A stretch of 9,892 bases of DNA from Spirochaetia bacterium (GTDB lineage: Bacteria > Spirochaetota > Leptospiria > Leptospirales > Leptonemataceae), in NCBI GenBank assembly GCA_029880625.1, contig JAOUOA010000063.1:1-9892 (forward strand). Reading direction: 5' to 3'. Position 1 is the stretch's first letter, and every line of letters starts with the position of its first letter. Below are positions 1 through 6,482 of this stretch, piece by piece. The notes under the pieces were generated by a model that ran no database searches, had not been told where the DNA came from, and saw nothing but the letters and a program-made list of their open reading frames with translations. The translations under genes and the position numbers were made by a program.

Positions 1-143
1 ATAATGAATGTTTAATTTTAGTTCAAATGTTCATTTCTGCCCAATCCCTGTAATTTTCAGAAAAGATACTGGGGCTTCAGTTAAAGTTAAATAGATCTGA
101 CTTTAAAAAGAAATTGTATTATAGAACTGTAATCAAAATGTAA

Positions 144-149
144 TATAAT
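144..149 (+). promoter_or_regulatory. Candidate -10 box upstream of the PHP/glycosyltransferase gene
   Basis: A perfect TATAAT lies 23 bases before the first ATG of the following gene. No good -35 hexamer is found 16-18 bases upstream (the closest, TTGTAT at 114-119, is 24 bases away). In this A/T-rich background the match could be chance. A 7-base inverted repeat, TTAAAGT (81-87) and ACTTTAA (100-106), lies just upstream and could be an operator. Nothing else is recognised in positions 1-172. Confidence 0.3.
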
Positions 150-172
150 TTTCATTACAGGGTAATATTTAA

Positions 173-2836
173 ATGCAGGATAATATCATGGATCAGATTG
201 CAAACCCGTCATACAGAACGTTTCGCAAAGAACTGGAAAATGAATTTTTAGATTTTTTACGAATTCAGGGTAAGCTGTTCCCCCCGGAAGAAACTCTGAA
301 AATAGATCTTCACTGCCATGACAAAAATAGCGATGTACCGGATGAAGTTCTTGCAAGGATCATGGAAATTCCTGAAACTTGGCTTGAAACTTCCGATCTG
401 CTGGACTCTTTAAAACGAAACGGCTGCAATTCATTTACAATTACCAATCATAATAATGCCCGTTCCTGTTTTGAAATGCAGGAACGGGGAATGGATATAC
501 TTACTGGAGCGGAATATACCTGCTTTATCCCCGATTTCAACATCAGCATCCACGTTCTTACATTTGGATTTTCTCCGGAACAGCATGAAAAACTGAATGC
601 ACTCCGATCCAATCTGTATAAATTTTTAAGATATGCAAGAGAGCATGAGATTCCGACAATCTGGGCGCATCCGCTGTATTTTTACAGTCCTAAAGGCGTA
701 CCTCCTCTCGATTTTTTTGAAAAAATGTCCGTCATTTTTGAACGATTTGAAATTATAAACGGCCAGAGAAACACCGAACAAAATCTTCTTTTTAAAAAAT
801 GGCTCGATCATCTTTCGCAGGAAAAAATAGCACGTTATGCAAAAAAATATGATATCGATATAGACGATTACTGCATCAGACCCTATGAGAAATCAATGTC
901 AGGAGGATCAGACTGCCATATGGGAATTTTTGCCGGATACACAGGAACCTACCTTCATGTACCCGGGCTTTCTGAAAAAAAAGACAACTCTTCTCTTGCA
1001 GATCTTTCTCTCCAGGCAATTCGCGATGGAAAAATGTCCCCTTACGGCTCTGTCAATGAAAATGAGAAATTGACTGTCGCTTTCCTTGATTATTTCTGCC
1101 AGGTTTCCCTTAATATGAAAGATCCCGGAATGATGAGGATTCTTCTTCATAAAGGAAAATCAAAAGATAAACTTCTTGGATTTTTAATTGCAAACGGGAT
1201 TTTTGAACTGCGCCAGCATAAAATCACCATGAGTTTTTTAAAAACGTATCATGAAGCTTTTCGCGGATCGGTACCGCATTTCACAAAAAAGATTTTTATA
1301 AAAAAAGACTATCTGAATATATTCAATACAGTAAGGGATATTGCAAAATTTGTCAATGAGCCTTCCAATCTTATCGACCCGGAATTTCTGGGGAAAAAAA
1401 TAGACTTTATTTGCAATGATATGAACAGTCTGTTCATGGAACGTCTTGAAAAAAAAATCCAGGAATTGGTTTCCAATAACGGCGAATTGATGCAAAACCC
1501 GGAAGAATTTGTCCGGCAGCTGGAAATTGCTGCAGACATTCGTAAATATACAGAAGTAAGCGCTGAAGGATTCTCAATCAAATCGTTTGTAGACGGCCTT
1601 TCTTTTCCCATGCTTGCCGCATCCTTGATTTACAGCGCTATTTTTACAAGCGCCCACGTCCTTTACAACTCCAGAGAACTCCTGAGAGAAATGTCTCTTC
1701 GCCTTAAATCGAAAACGGCACAGCCGAGAATACTATGGCTTACGGATACTTTTCAGGACAAAAACGGAGTTGCGGCAAGTCTCAAGTCTCTCCATGAAGA
1801 AATTCTTAAAAATAATCTTCCCATTGACATTGGGATCTGCAGCCAAACAGCAAAGCCCGGCCCCCATCTTGCCGTTTTTAAGCCTCTTATCGAATTTACG
1901 CTGCCTTTTTATAAACAGCAGGTATTCAGGCTGCCCAACATACTTGATATTCATAAATTTTTTCAGAATAACGGATATGACAGAATTATATGTTCGACGG
2001 AAGGTCCCATGGGAATTGCAGCCGTACTTCTGAAAAAAGCATTTCGTGTACGCGCTTATTTCTATCTCCATACAGACTGGCTTACATACATCCGGCAGAA
2101 TCTGAATTTCAACCAACACATGATTAACAGAGTGCGACGACTTTTACGAATTTTTTACCGGCAGTTTGACGGAATCTTTGTTTTAAACAGCGATCAGAAA
2201 AAATGGCTGAGTGGCAGGGATATGTCCATTAAAAAAGGAAAACTATTTCTGACGGCACACTGGGCTGACAGTTTTTTTTCTCCTGAAGACGTAAGCAAAG
2301 CAGAAATTTTCGGATGCAATCCCAAAGAAAAAATTCTTCTTTTTGCAGGAAGGATCAGTCCTGAGAAAGGCGTTCTGGATCTTCCCTATATATACAGAGA
2401 AGTAAAAAAATTCATACCTGAAATCCGCATTGCCGTCGCAGGAACCGGGCCTTCTGAAGAGATCCTGAAAAAGCAAATTCCCGATCTTATAACCATGGGA
2501 TGGGTAGAGCCGGAAAATCTCCCGGGAATTTACAGCGCATCGGATATGCTTTTACTGCCCTCTGGATTCGATACGTTCGGACTGGTGCTGCTTGAAGCCA
2601 TGCAGTGCGGGCTTCCCGTTGCAGCTTATGAAAAAATGGGCCCCAAAGATATTATTGAAGATAAGATCAGCGGATATCTCGTAAAATCTAAAAAACAGAT
2701 GGTAAAAGCGATTATCAAACATTTTGAAAATCAGAAAAAAATTCCAAAAATGCGTAAAAACTGCATAAAACGGGCTGCAAAATATTCATCTGAAAAAATC
2801 ATTAAAAATATGATGAACGATCTAAAAATTACCTGA
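173..2836 (+). CDS. PHP-domain phosphoesterase / GT4 glycosyltransferase fusion protein
   Basis: Predicted cytoplasmic or membrane-associated enzyme of 887 residues joining two catalytic modules. Residues about 43-260 look like a PHP metal-dependent phosphoesterase: DLHCHD (45-50), TNHNN (91-95), GAEYTC (112-117), AHPL (166-169) and GGSDCH (244-249) supply the expected His/Asp/Glu metal ligands. Motif II reads TNH where TDH is usual, so Asp is replaced by Asn92. Residues about 518-845 are a GT-B fold glycosyltransferase of family 4: LLFAGRISPEKG (722-733) is the nucleotide-sugar site, and DTFGLVLLEAM (800-810) is the EX7E motif with Asp as first acid. The middle part (about 300-515) is unassigned and has a hydrophobic stretch near 476-498. 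The likely role is sugar transfer for a surface glycan or glycolipid; donor and acceptor are unknown. The start is ambiguous: ATG 173 has AGGG 10 bases upstream, whereas ATG 188 has AGGA at a better 7-base spacing, giving 882 residues. Confidence 0.85.
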   Translation: MQDNIMDQIANPSYRTFRKELENEFLDFLRIQGKLFPPEETLKIDLHCHDKNSDVPDEVLARIMEIPETWLETSDLLDSLKRNGCNSFTITNHNNARSCFEMQERGMDILTGAEYTCFIPDFNISIHVLTFGFSPEQHEKLNALRSNLYKFLRYAREHEIPTIWAHPLYFYSPKGVPPLDFFEKMSVIFERFEIINGQRNTEQNLLFKKWLDHLSQEKIARYAKKYDIDIDDYCIRPYEKSMSGGSDCHMGIFAGYTGTYLHVPGLSEKKDNSSLADLSLQAIRDGKMSPYGSVNENEKLTVAFLDYFCQVSLNMKDPGMMRILLHKGKSKDKLLGFLIANGIFELRQHKITMSFLKTYHEAFRGSVPHFTKKIFIKKDYLNIFNTVRDIAKFVNEPSNLIDPEFLGKKIDFICNDMNSLFMERLEKKIQELVSNNGELMQNPEEFVRQLEIAADIRKYTEVSAEGFSIKSFVDGLSFPMLAASLIYSAIFTSAHVLYNSRELLREMSLRLKSKTAQPRILWLTDTFQDKNGVAASLKSLHEEILKNNLPIDIGICSQTAKPGPHLAVFKPLIEFTLPFYKQQVFRLPNILDIHKFFQNNGYDRIICSTEGPMGIAAVLLKKAFRVRAYFYLHTDWLTYIRQNLNFNQHMINRVRRLLRIFYRQFDGIFVLNSDQKKWLSGRDMSIKKGKLFLTAHWADSFFSPEDVSKAEIFGCNPKEKILLFAGRISPEKGVLDLPYIYREVKKFIPEIRIAVAGTGPSEEILKKQIPDLITMGWVEPENLPGIYSASDMLLLPSGFDTFGLVLLEAMQCGLPVAAYEKMGPKDIIEDKISGYLVKSKKQMVKAIIKHFENQKKIPKMRKNCIKRAAKYSSEKIIKNMMNDLKIT

Positions 2837-2881
2837 ATGTTACATCTCATATTACCTGAATTTATGATCCTGGGTTCAGGA
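2828..2881 (+). repeat. Short direct repeat and overlapping small hairpins after the glycosyltransferase gene
   Basis: ATTACCTGAAT occurs at 2828-2838, spanning the stop codon, and again at 2851-2861. CCTGAA (2855-2860) can pair with TTCAGG (2875-2880), or TCCTG (2868-2872) with CAGGA (2877-2881). There is no T-run after either stem, so this is not a standard intrinsic terminator. Its function is unknown and it may be chance. Confidence 0.25.
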
Positions 2882-2997
2882 GAATCAGATCCCGGGAAGA
2901 TACAAAAAACTCTTTCGCATATGGATGCTGTAAAATTTTTATCCTCCAGTCAATTTTGAGTTGTATTTTTATAAAATCAAAATAAAATGAATCCAAT

Positions 2998-3567
2998 ATG
3001 TTCAATACAAAGGAAAAAGCAATAAAAGAACTTCCCCTTCTTGCAGAGGAGCTCGGTCTTAAATACATCCCGGGCGACACCTTCATGCGCGATTTTGGAA
3101 AAATTCAAGGAATTTACGAAGATTATCAACTGGAAATTGATCCCCACACGGGGGATCATAAGCGATTCATGTTTACTCTGAAAAATAAAACCGGGCCCTG
3201 CCGAATCTGTTCGTTCTCATCGCCTTACAATCCTCTGAACGACAATTTAAAAACTTTTGACTGCGCCTATGCGCCTTTCAACCGTTATTTTAAAACAAGA
3301 TATGCAAATGACAAACTTGCTGAATTATTTGAAAAGCCCGATTCTGATTTTCGAATGATGGTCCGCATGATTGTCAAATGGGGCTGGTGGATTCCAGGAG
3401 CACTTGAAAAACAGGACGGCTCCATGTGCATTGAAGACAACAAACTCTGCTTTTCAGAAACAAATCCAAAAAAGCCCGCTGTCCTTACGGCAAAAAAAAT
3501 TAAACAAATTCTGCCTCAGCTGCATCTGGCTGCCATGACAGTGGATAAAATTTTATCCGGAGATTGA
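2998..3567 (+). CDS. Hypothetical protein, 189 residues, family not recognised
   Basis: I do not recognise this protein. It is soluble, mixed alpha/beta in appearance, with no signal peptide or membrane segment. The centre has CRIC followed later by a single Cys (residues about 69-91), which is too little for a confident metal site. The middle is rich in aromatic and basic residues (YAPFNRYFKTRYAND), followed by the hydrophobic stretch MMVRMIVKWGWWIPGAL. The C-terminal third looks helical. ATG 2998 is the first possible start in frame, because TAA lies at 2983-2985, but there is no recognisable ribosome binding site before it. The long frame, ordinary composition and absence of low complexity favour a real gene. 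It follows the glycosyltransferase by 161 bases on the same strand, with no evidence for co-transcription. Confidence 0.6.
   Translation: MFNTKEKAIKELPLLAEELGLKYIPGDTFMRDFGKIQGIYEDYQLEIDPHTGDHKRFMFTLKNKTGPCRICSFSSPYNPLNDNLKTFDCAYAPFNRYFKTRYANDKLAELFEKPDSDFRMMVRMIVKWGWWIPGALEKQDGSMCIEDNKLCFSETNPKKPAVLTAKKIKQILPQLHLAAMTVDKILSGD
3543..3558. repeat. Perfect 16-base palindrome at the tail-to-tail ORF junction
   Basis: GGATAAAATTTTATCC reads the same on both strands. It covers the last codons of the 189-residue gene and the stop codon of the minus-strand frame. No T-run follows closely enough to make it a standard terminator, although TTTTTCTT occurs about 13 bases later on the plus strand, after a weak CCGG/CCGG stem. 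Confidence 0.4.
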
Positions 3568-3777
3568 GCCGGTTTTTCTTCTGCCTGCAGAAATTTCCTG
3601 ATCCGGCGCAAAATTTGCAGCCTTTTCTTTTATGTAATTGAGTATTCTTTCCTGGATTTTTTGCAGGCCTGCATAAGAGACGGGTTCTTTATCTTCTGGA
3701 GAAAGAAATTTTTCTACGGTAAAATCAGATACAATTTTTATATTCGGGATTTTCCCGATCTTCATTAAAATAACCAA
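3553..3777 (-). CDS. Possible small gene or 5'-truncated remnant, function unknown
   Basis: A minus-strand frame whose translation looks protein-like (IGKIPNIKIVSDFTVEKFL, then helical KIQERILNYIKEKA). It stays open upstream to a TAA at 3838-3840, and the extra part also reads plausibly (PDIFTSGHGAFGSCQALVIL). However, no ATG or GTG start lies in that extension. The first usable starts are TTG 3777 or ATG 3765, neither with a well-spaced ribosome binding site, and both would cut off the Gly/Cys-rich part. The frame overlaps the end of the convergent 189-residue gene by 15 bases. The best readings are a decayed gene that lost its 5' end, or a gene broken by a frameshift near 3838. A chance frame is possible. 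Confidence 0.33.
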   Translation of the reverse strand: MVILMKIGKIPNIKIVSDFTVEKFLSPEDKEPVSYAGLQKIQERILNYIKEKAANFAPDQEISAGRRKTGSISG

Positions 3778-3860
3778 CGCCTGACAGGACCCAAAGGCAC
3801 CATGGCCGGAAGTGAAAATATCCGGTATTAAAAAAATTTAAAGCAACGATTTCAATTTTT

Positions 3861-3889
3861 TTTACATAGTTTAGAGATGAAAAATTATC
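3861..3889 (+). promoter_or_regulatory. Weak sigma70-like promoter candidate before the coiled-coil gene
   Basis: TTTACA (3861-3866) is separated by 17 bases from ATTATC (3884-3889), which would give a short leader ending at ATG 3918. Both boxes deviate from consensus and the region is A/T-rich. The call rests on spacing and position only. Confidence 0.25.
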
Positions 3890-3917
3890 AAAACAGTAAA
3901 AAAGAGGTTGAAACAAA

Positions 3918-4286
3918 ATGAGTTCAAATGTAGATTTTGATAAGCGTATCAGCGTTCTGGAAAACAGCATGGAATGGGCTCAGGGAAGTATACAGGAAAT
4001 CAAACGGGATCTGGAAAGTCTCAAAAACGGCCAATTTCAGATTATAGACCGTATGATGGATCTTAAAACCCGTGTGGAAGAAAGATTCTCTTCTCAGCAG
4101 GCTCATACCGATGAAAGGATATCCGGTCTTCAGGCCCATACCGATGAAAAATTTATTGAAGTACATAAAGAAATTGCCAGTATCCACCGGGCCATTTCTG
4201 CCCAGACGAAATGGATTTTGATTACAATTCTTGCCGCAGCGTCTATTGCATCCATTCTTCATCCGCTGATGACGAAACTGATATAA
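3918..4286 (+). CDS. Small coiled-coil protein with C-terminal membrane anchor
   Basis: 122 residues. Residues about 5-95 are strongly charged and heptad-like (DKRISVLENSMEWAQGSIQ, then KRDLESLKNG), typical of a long coiled coil. Residues about 98-115 (KWILITILAAASIASIL) form one hydrophobic helix near the C-terminus, so the protein is probably tail-anchored or a small inner-membrane oligomer with the coiled coil in the cytoplasm. A near-exact 11-residue repeat, QAHTDE(R/K), occurs at 61-67 and 72-78. The overall plan resembles small phage or bacterial coiled-coil/TM proteins (XhlA-like or DUF1640-like), but I cannot assign a family. GAGG at 3904-3907, 10 bases before ATG, supports the start. 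It appears to be transcribed alone; the next gene is on the opposite strand. Confidence 0.7.
   Translation: MSSNVDFDKRISVLENSMEWAQGSIQEIKRDLESLKNGQFQIIDRMMDLKTRVEERFSSQQAHTDERISGLQAHTDEKFIEVHKEIASIHRAISAQTKWILITILAAASIASILHPLMTKLI
4098..4149 (+). repeat. Internal 33-base tandem period within the coiled-coil gene
   Basis: Nineteen bases starting at 4098 are repeated from 4131 with one difference (CAGGCTCAT... against CAGGCCCAT...). The 33-base period corresponds to 11 residues, a hendecad step that keeps a coiled coil in register. It probably arose by duplication inside the gene. Confidence 0.6.
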
Positions 4287-4422
4287 TTCATCACAATACA
4301 GAGGCAATTCCGCGCAGGATATTTATAATCATACAATTCCAGGTATCCGCGAGCGAAAATTTGTTAACTGATTGCAAAAAATTCTCATCGCTCCGCAGAC
4401 AGAGAGAACGAATCATCCGATA

Positions 4423-4485
4423 AAATGGAATTAATTTAATCTGCCACGGAAGCGCAGACCCTGGAGCGGAGCAGGAGTTCCATTT
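4423..4485. other. Possible three-way-junction fold
   Basis: An outer stem, AAATGGAA (4423-4430) with TTCCATTT (4478-4485), encloses two small hairpins: TCTGC (4440-4444) with GCAGA (4454-4458), and CCTG (4460-4463) with CAGG (4472-4475). The inner stems are only 4-5 pairs, so the fold could be coincidental. No matching RNA family is known to me, and strand is undetermined. Confidence 0.3.
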
Positions 4486-4531
4486 AGAAAGTGAATTGAA
4501 AATCATGCATAAAATTGAAAGATAATATTTT

Positions 4532-4633
4532 GCAGTCGGACATGCAGACTGAAGTGGAACACGATGTGGAACGCCCCGTTGACTCCAGGCCACGGATGGA
4601 CTGGTCAATGGGTCAGGCTGAATGTTCGACTGC
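4532..4633. ncRNA. Candidate structured RNA or small palindromic repeat element
   Basis: Arms 4532-4552 and 4613-4633 are inverted repeats of 21 bases. The terminal seven (GCAGTCG with CGACTGC) are perfect; the remainder pairs with one G-T wobble and two mismatches. Inside, TTGA (4579-4582) with TCAA (4605-4608) and CCAG (4585-4588) with CTGG (4601-4604) form a second stem with a two-base bulge, and GTGGAAC is repeated on the left side. The result is a long rod with an inner hairpin, about 102 bases. It lacks the conserved GGAAG loop of SRP RNA. No T-run follows on either strand, so transcription and strand are unknown. It could instead be a small non-autonomous repeat. I do not recognise a family. 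Confidence 0.4.
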
Positions 4634-4690
4634 GATACAAAATCAAATAAGTCCATGATTTGAAAATGAACCGTCGATCCAGAAAGACTG

Positions 4691-5287
4691 CTAATTTATC
4701 ACATTTTCAATTCCGGAAATCAGCATTTCAACAGCAATGGCCCCGATAAAAAGTGCATTGGTTCTCATTAAAATCGCAAGATACTTGCTTATCCGGACAT
4801 TTTTTGATGAACCCAGCTTGTAATTCAGCTGGTGATAGGAAGCAATTAAAATAAAATTTACTGCAAGCACTCCTGCAATGATCAGGCCCGCTAAATGTAA
4901 TTCATATTTCTTTCCGATTAAAATTGAAATCCACAAAGTACCCGGACCAACCATATACGGCAGGGATATATTCGGGGCCAGATCTGTTATATCGCCCCGG
5001 AACATCAGGTTGCTGCCCGGACCTTTTACAATGTACTGAAATGCAATAAATAGCATGATGATTCCGCCGAAGATCTGCAGCGAAGCAAGTCTGATCTGAA
5101 AAACATATTTCATAAGATAATTTTCGCCGATCAGAGAGAAAAGCAGAAAAATGATTAATGAAATAAAAGTCGCTTTTAAGTGTATTTTTATAAAAGTAAT
5201 CGGTTGAAGCTCATCCATAAGCTCCTGCAGATACAAAAGCTGGGAAAATGGATTTAAGATAACAAGCATTAATAAAAATTCATTCAT
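4691..5287 (-). CDS. MarC-family integral membrane protein
   Basis: 198 residues, the usual size for the MarC/YchE family, with about six membrane helices (roughly 2-20, 37-57, 66-86, 108-125, 130-150, 173-192). Family-like signatures are the N-terminal ILNPFSQLLYL, the LQIFGGIIMLFIAFQYI helix (70-86) and LPYMVGPGTL (109-118) before the fourth helix. These proteins sit in the inner membrane; their transport function is not established, and the original link of MarC to multiple antibiotic resistance was later withdrawn. ATG 5287 is the only upstream start, since TAA lies four codons before it. A second ATG occurs at codon 7. The ribosome binding site is weak. The gene diverges from the ATPase/VWA operon, and a strong hairpin lies 60-95 bases upstream of its start. 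Confidence 0.82.
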   Translation of the reverse strand: MNEFLLMLVILNPFSQLLYLQELMDELQPITFIKIHLKATFISLIIFLLFSLIGENYLMKYVFQIRLASLQIFGGIIMLFIAFQYIVKGPGSNLMFRGDITDLAPNISLPYMVGPGTLWISILIGKKYELHLAGLIIAGVLAVNFILIASYHQLNYKLGSSKNVRISKYLAILMRTNALFIGAIAVEMLISGIENVIN

Positions 5288-5346
5288 GTTATGTAATTCT
5301 TATTTCATCTTTACGAACGCAATAATATTTTATAATATTTCGGGGA

Positions 5347-5382
5347 TCCTTATCTCCTGTAAAAGTCTGCAGGAGTTAAGGA
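5347..5382. other. Strong hairpin in the divergent region
   Basis: Arms CCTTATCTCCTG (5348-5359) and CAGGAGTTAAGG (5370-5381) pair at 11 of 12 positions with one central T-T mismatch, plus a flanking T-A pair and a 10-base loop. It has no T-run, so it is not a terminator. It could be the first stem of a leader or small RNA on the plus strand, a 5'-UTR stem of the MarC gene on the minus strand, or a DNA operator. Confidence 0.5.
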
Positions 5383-5479
5383 CTCAAATTTTGCCACTGG
5401 GAAACATTCAAAAACTGAAATCAGTTCATTTTTGGGTACATTTCCTTTTCGAAGAAACATCTCCTCTTTCATGCTTTAT

Positions 5480-5527
5480 AAAAGCTGTCCCGACATGGCT
5501 TTTTAGAGCTGTCATTTTTATTTTTTC
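5480..5527 (+). terminator. Terminator-like stem with competing alternative pairing (attenuator candidate)
   Basis: GACA (5492-5495) plus GCT (5498-5500) pair with AGC (5507-5509) plus TGTC (5510-5513), leaving a two-base bulge, and are followed by a T-rich run with only two interrupting A's (5514-5526). That is the shape of an intrinsic terminator on the plus strand. The same AGCTGTC sequence occurs 24 bases earlier (5483-5489), and AAAAGCTGT (5480-5488) can pair with ATGGCTTTT (5495-5503), which would disrupt the terminator stem. No plus-strand gene ends here, so it would end a short leader or small RNA about 125 bases before the ATPase gene. Confidence 0.42.
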
Positions 5528-5652
5528 TTGTTAAAATAAATGAAACATGGTTTCCCCTGCATTAAAAAATATAAATATGGCGGAACTGACATAACAACCA
5601 AAACGATCCAAACAAGTTCTACCTTGCAACAGGTCAAAAAGAGAGCATTATC

Positions 5653-6468
5653 ATGTTAGAAGCCCAGGTCATCAAACCGGAAGAATATTATATAGAAGAA
5701 GAACCCTTTTACCAGCCTGTGGGGGATGAAATTGAAATCTTCATGGCTGCCTACAAACAAAAACTCCCTGTTTTACTGAAAGGTCCGACCGGCTGCGGAA
5801 AAACCCGTTTTATGGAATATATGGCCTGGAAACTGAAACGCCCCCTCATTACTGTATCCTGCCATGATGATTTAACAGCATCCGATCTGGTGGGAAGATT
5901 CCTGGTGAAGGGCGGTGAAACAGTCTGGGTAGACGGTCCGCTGGCCCGTGCCGTAAGGGGGGGAGCCATCTGCTATCTCGATGAAATTGTCGAAGCACGT
6001 AAAGATACCATTGTTGTGATCCACCCCCTGGCAGACGATAGAAGAACCCTGCCCATTGAAAAACTGGGTCAGATCATTCAGGCAGATGAAAACTTCGGCC
6101 TGGCCATTTCCTACAATCCGGGCTATCAGAGCGTCTTAAAAGACTTAAAACAGAGCACGCGCCAGCGCTTTGTGGCGCTTGAATTCAATTATCCCCATGC
6201 AGACCTTGAAACGGATATTATTCAAAAAGAATCCGGCATCGATAAAGAAACGGCGCAAAAGCTGGTAAAATTCGCTCAAATGACGCGAAATATGAAAGGA
6301 AGCGGTCTTGAAGAAGGGGCAAGCACACGCCTGCTGGTTCATGCGGCCCAGCTCATCACGGACGGGATTTCACCTGTAAGCTCATGTCATACGGCCATTG
6401 CTCAGGCTCTTACTGACGATGAAGAAATGCTGGCTGCCGTCAATGAACTCTCATCGTCTCTATTTTAA
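5653..6468 (+). CDS. CbbQ/NorQ-type AAA+ ATPase (MoxR-like)
   Basis: 271 residues, normal length for CbbQ/NirQ/NorQ proteins. These are hexameric AAA+ motors that, with a VWA-domain partner, remodel a target enzyme: Rubisco activation by CbbQO, cofactor insertion into nitric oxide reductase for NorQD. Visible motifs are Walker A GPTGCGKT (44-51), Walker B AICYLDEI (105-112, acids D110 and E111), sensor 1 in SYNPGYQS (153-160, N155), arginine-finger candidates in STRQRF (168-173), and sensor 2 GASTRLL (222-228, R226). The remainder is the small C-terminal CbbQ-type domain. GAGAG at 5641-5645, 7 bases before ATG, supports the start. It is followed by its VWA partner on the same strand after 116 bases, a clear two-gene unit. 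No Rubisco or nitric oxide reductase gene is in view, so the substrate is unknown and the NorQ or CbbQ name would be premature. Confidence 0.9.
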   Translation: MLEAQVIKPEEYYIEEEPFYQPVGDEIEIFMAAYKQKLPVLLKGPTGCGKTRFMEYMAWKLKRPLITVSCHDDLTASDLVGRFLVKGGETVWVDGPLARAVRGGAICYLDEIVEARKDTIVVIHPLADDRRTLPIEKLGQIIQADENFGLAISYNPGYQSVLKDLKQSTRQRFVALEFNYPHADLETDIIQKESGIDKETAQKLVKFAQMTRNMKGSGLEEGASTRLLVHAAQLITDGISPVSSCHTAIAQALTDDEEMLAAVNELSSSLF

Positions 6469-6482
6469 TTTTTTTTTATAGT

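Larger units (their letters stand above)
4287..4690. other. Gene-poor interval between two tail-to-tail genes
   Basis: No frame here has a credible start and protein-like translation. Open frames exist on both strands (for example 4291-4656 minus), but they run across the two inverted-repeat structures and show no family resemblance. The right half (about 4530-4640) is more G/C-rich than its flanks, which fits a structured RNA or small repeat element. No terminator with a T-run was found for either flanking gene. Confidence 0.5.
5288..5652. promoter_or_regulatory. Divergent regulatory region between the MarC and AAA+ ATPase genes
   Basis: This interval must hold the promoters for both divergent genes. 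I could not pick a convincing -35/-10 pair for either; TATAAA at 5570-5575 is the best single -10-like box towards the ATPase gene, without a good partner. The notable contents are a 12-pair hairpin (5347-5382) and a terminator-like structure (5492-5527), listed separately. The plus-strand frame through 5286-5534 has a Cys/Phe/Ile-rich translation typical of non-coding A/T-rich DNA and is not called. Confidence 0.55.

Noticed and set aside
3725..3970. Minus-strand open frame of 81 codons
   Set aside because: It overlaps the 5' part of the coiled-coil gene and the 3553-3777 frame, with a Phe/Leu-rich translation; no start signal. Only its middle (VKKIEIVALNFF) could belong to the frameshifted relic discussed above.
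4532..4633. SRP (4.5S) or 6S RNA
   Set aside because: The SRP signature loop GGAAGGAAGCA is absent, and the overall layout lacks the large central bubble of 6S RNA.
4291..4656. Minus-strand open frame of 121 codons
   Set aside because: It runs through both inverted-repeat structures, has no ribosome binding site or family resemblance, and its Pro/Ser/Cys-rich translation looks non-coding.
5286..5534. Plus-strand open frame of 82 codons in the divergent region
   Set aside because: It starts inside the MarC start codon region, has a Phe/Ile/Cys-rich translation typical of A/T-rich spacer, and ends in the terminator-like T-run.
5653..6468. Naming the ATPase cbbQ or norQ outright
   Set aside because: Motifs fit the whole CbbQ/NorQ/NirQ group; without the client gene in view a specific symbol is not supported.
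6469..6477. T-run after the ATPase gene as a terminator
   Set aside because: Nine T's follow the stop codon, but no adequate stem precedes them, and the VWA partner gene is expected to be co-transcribed.
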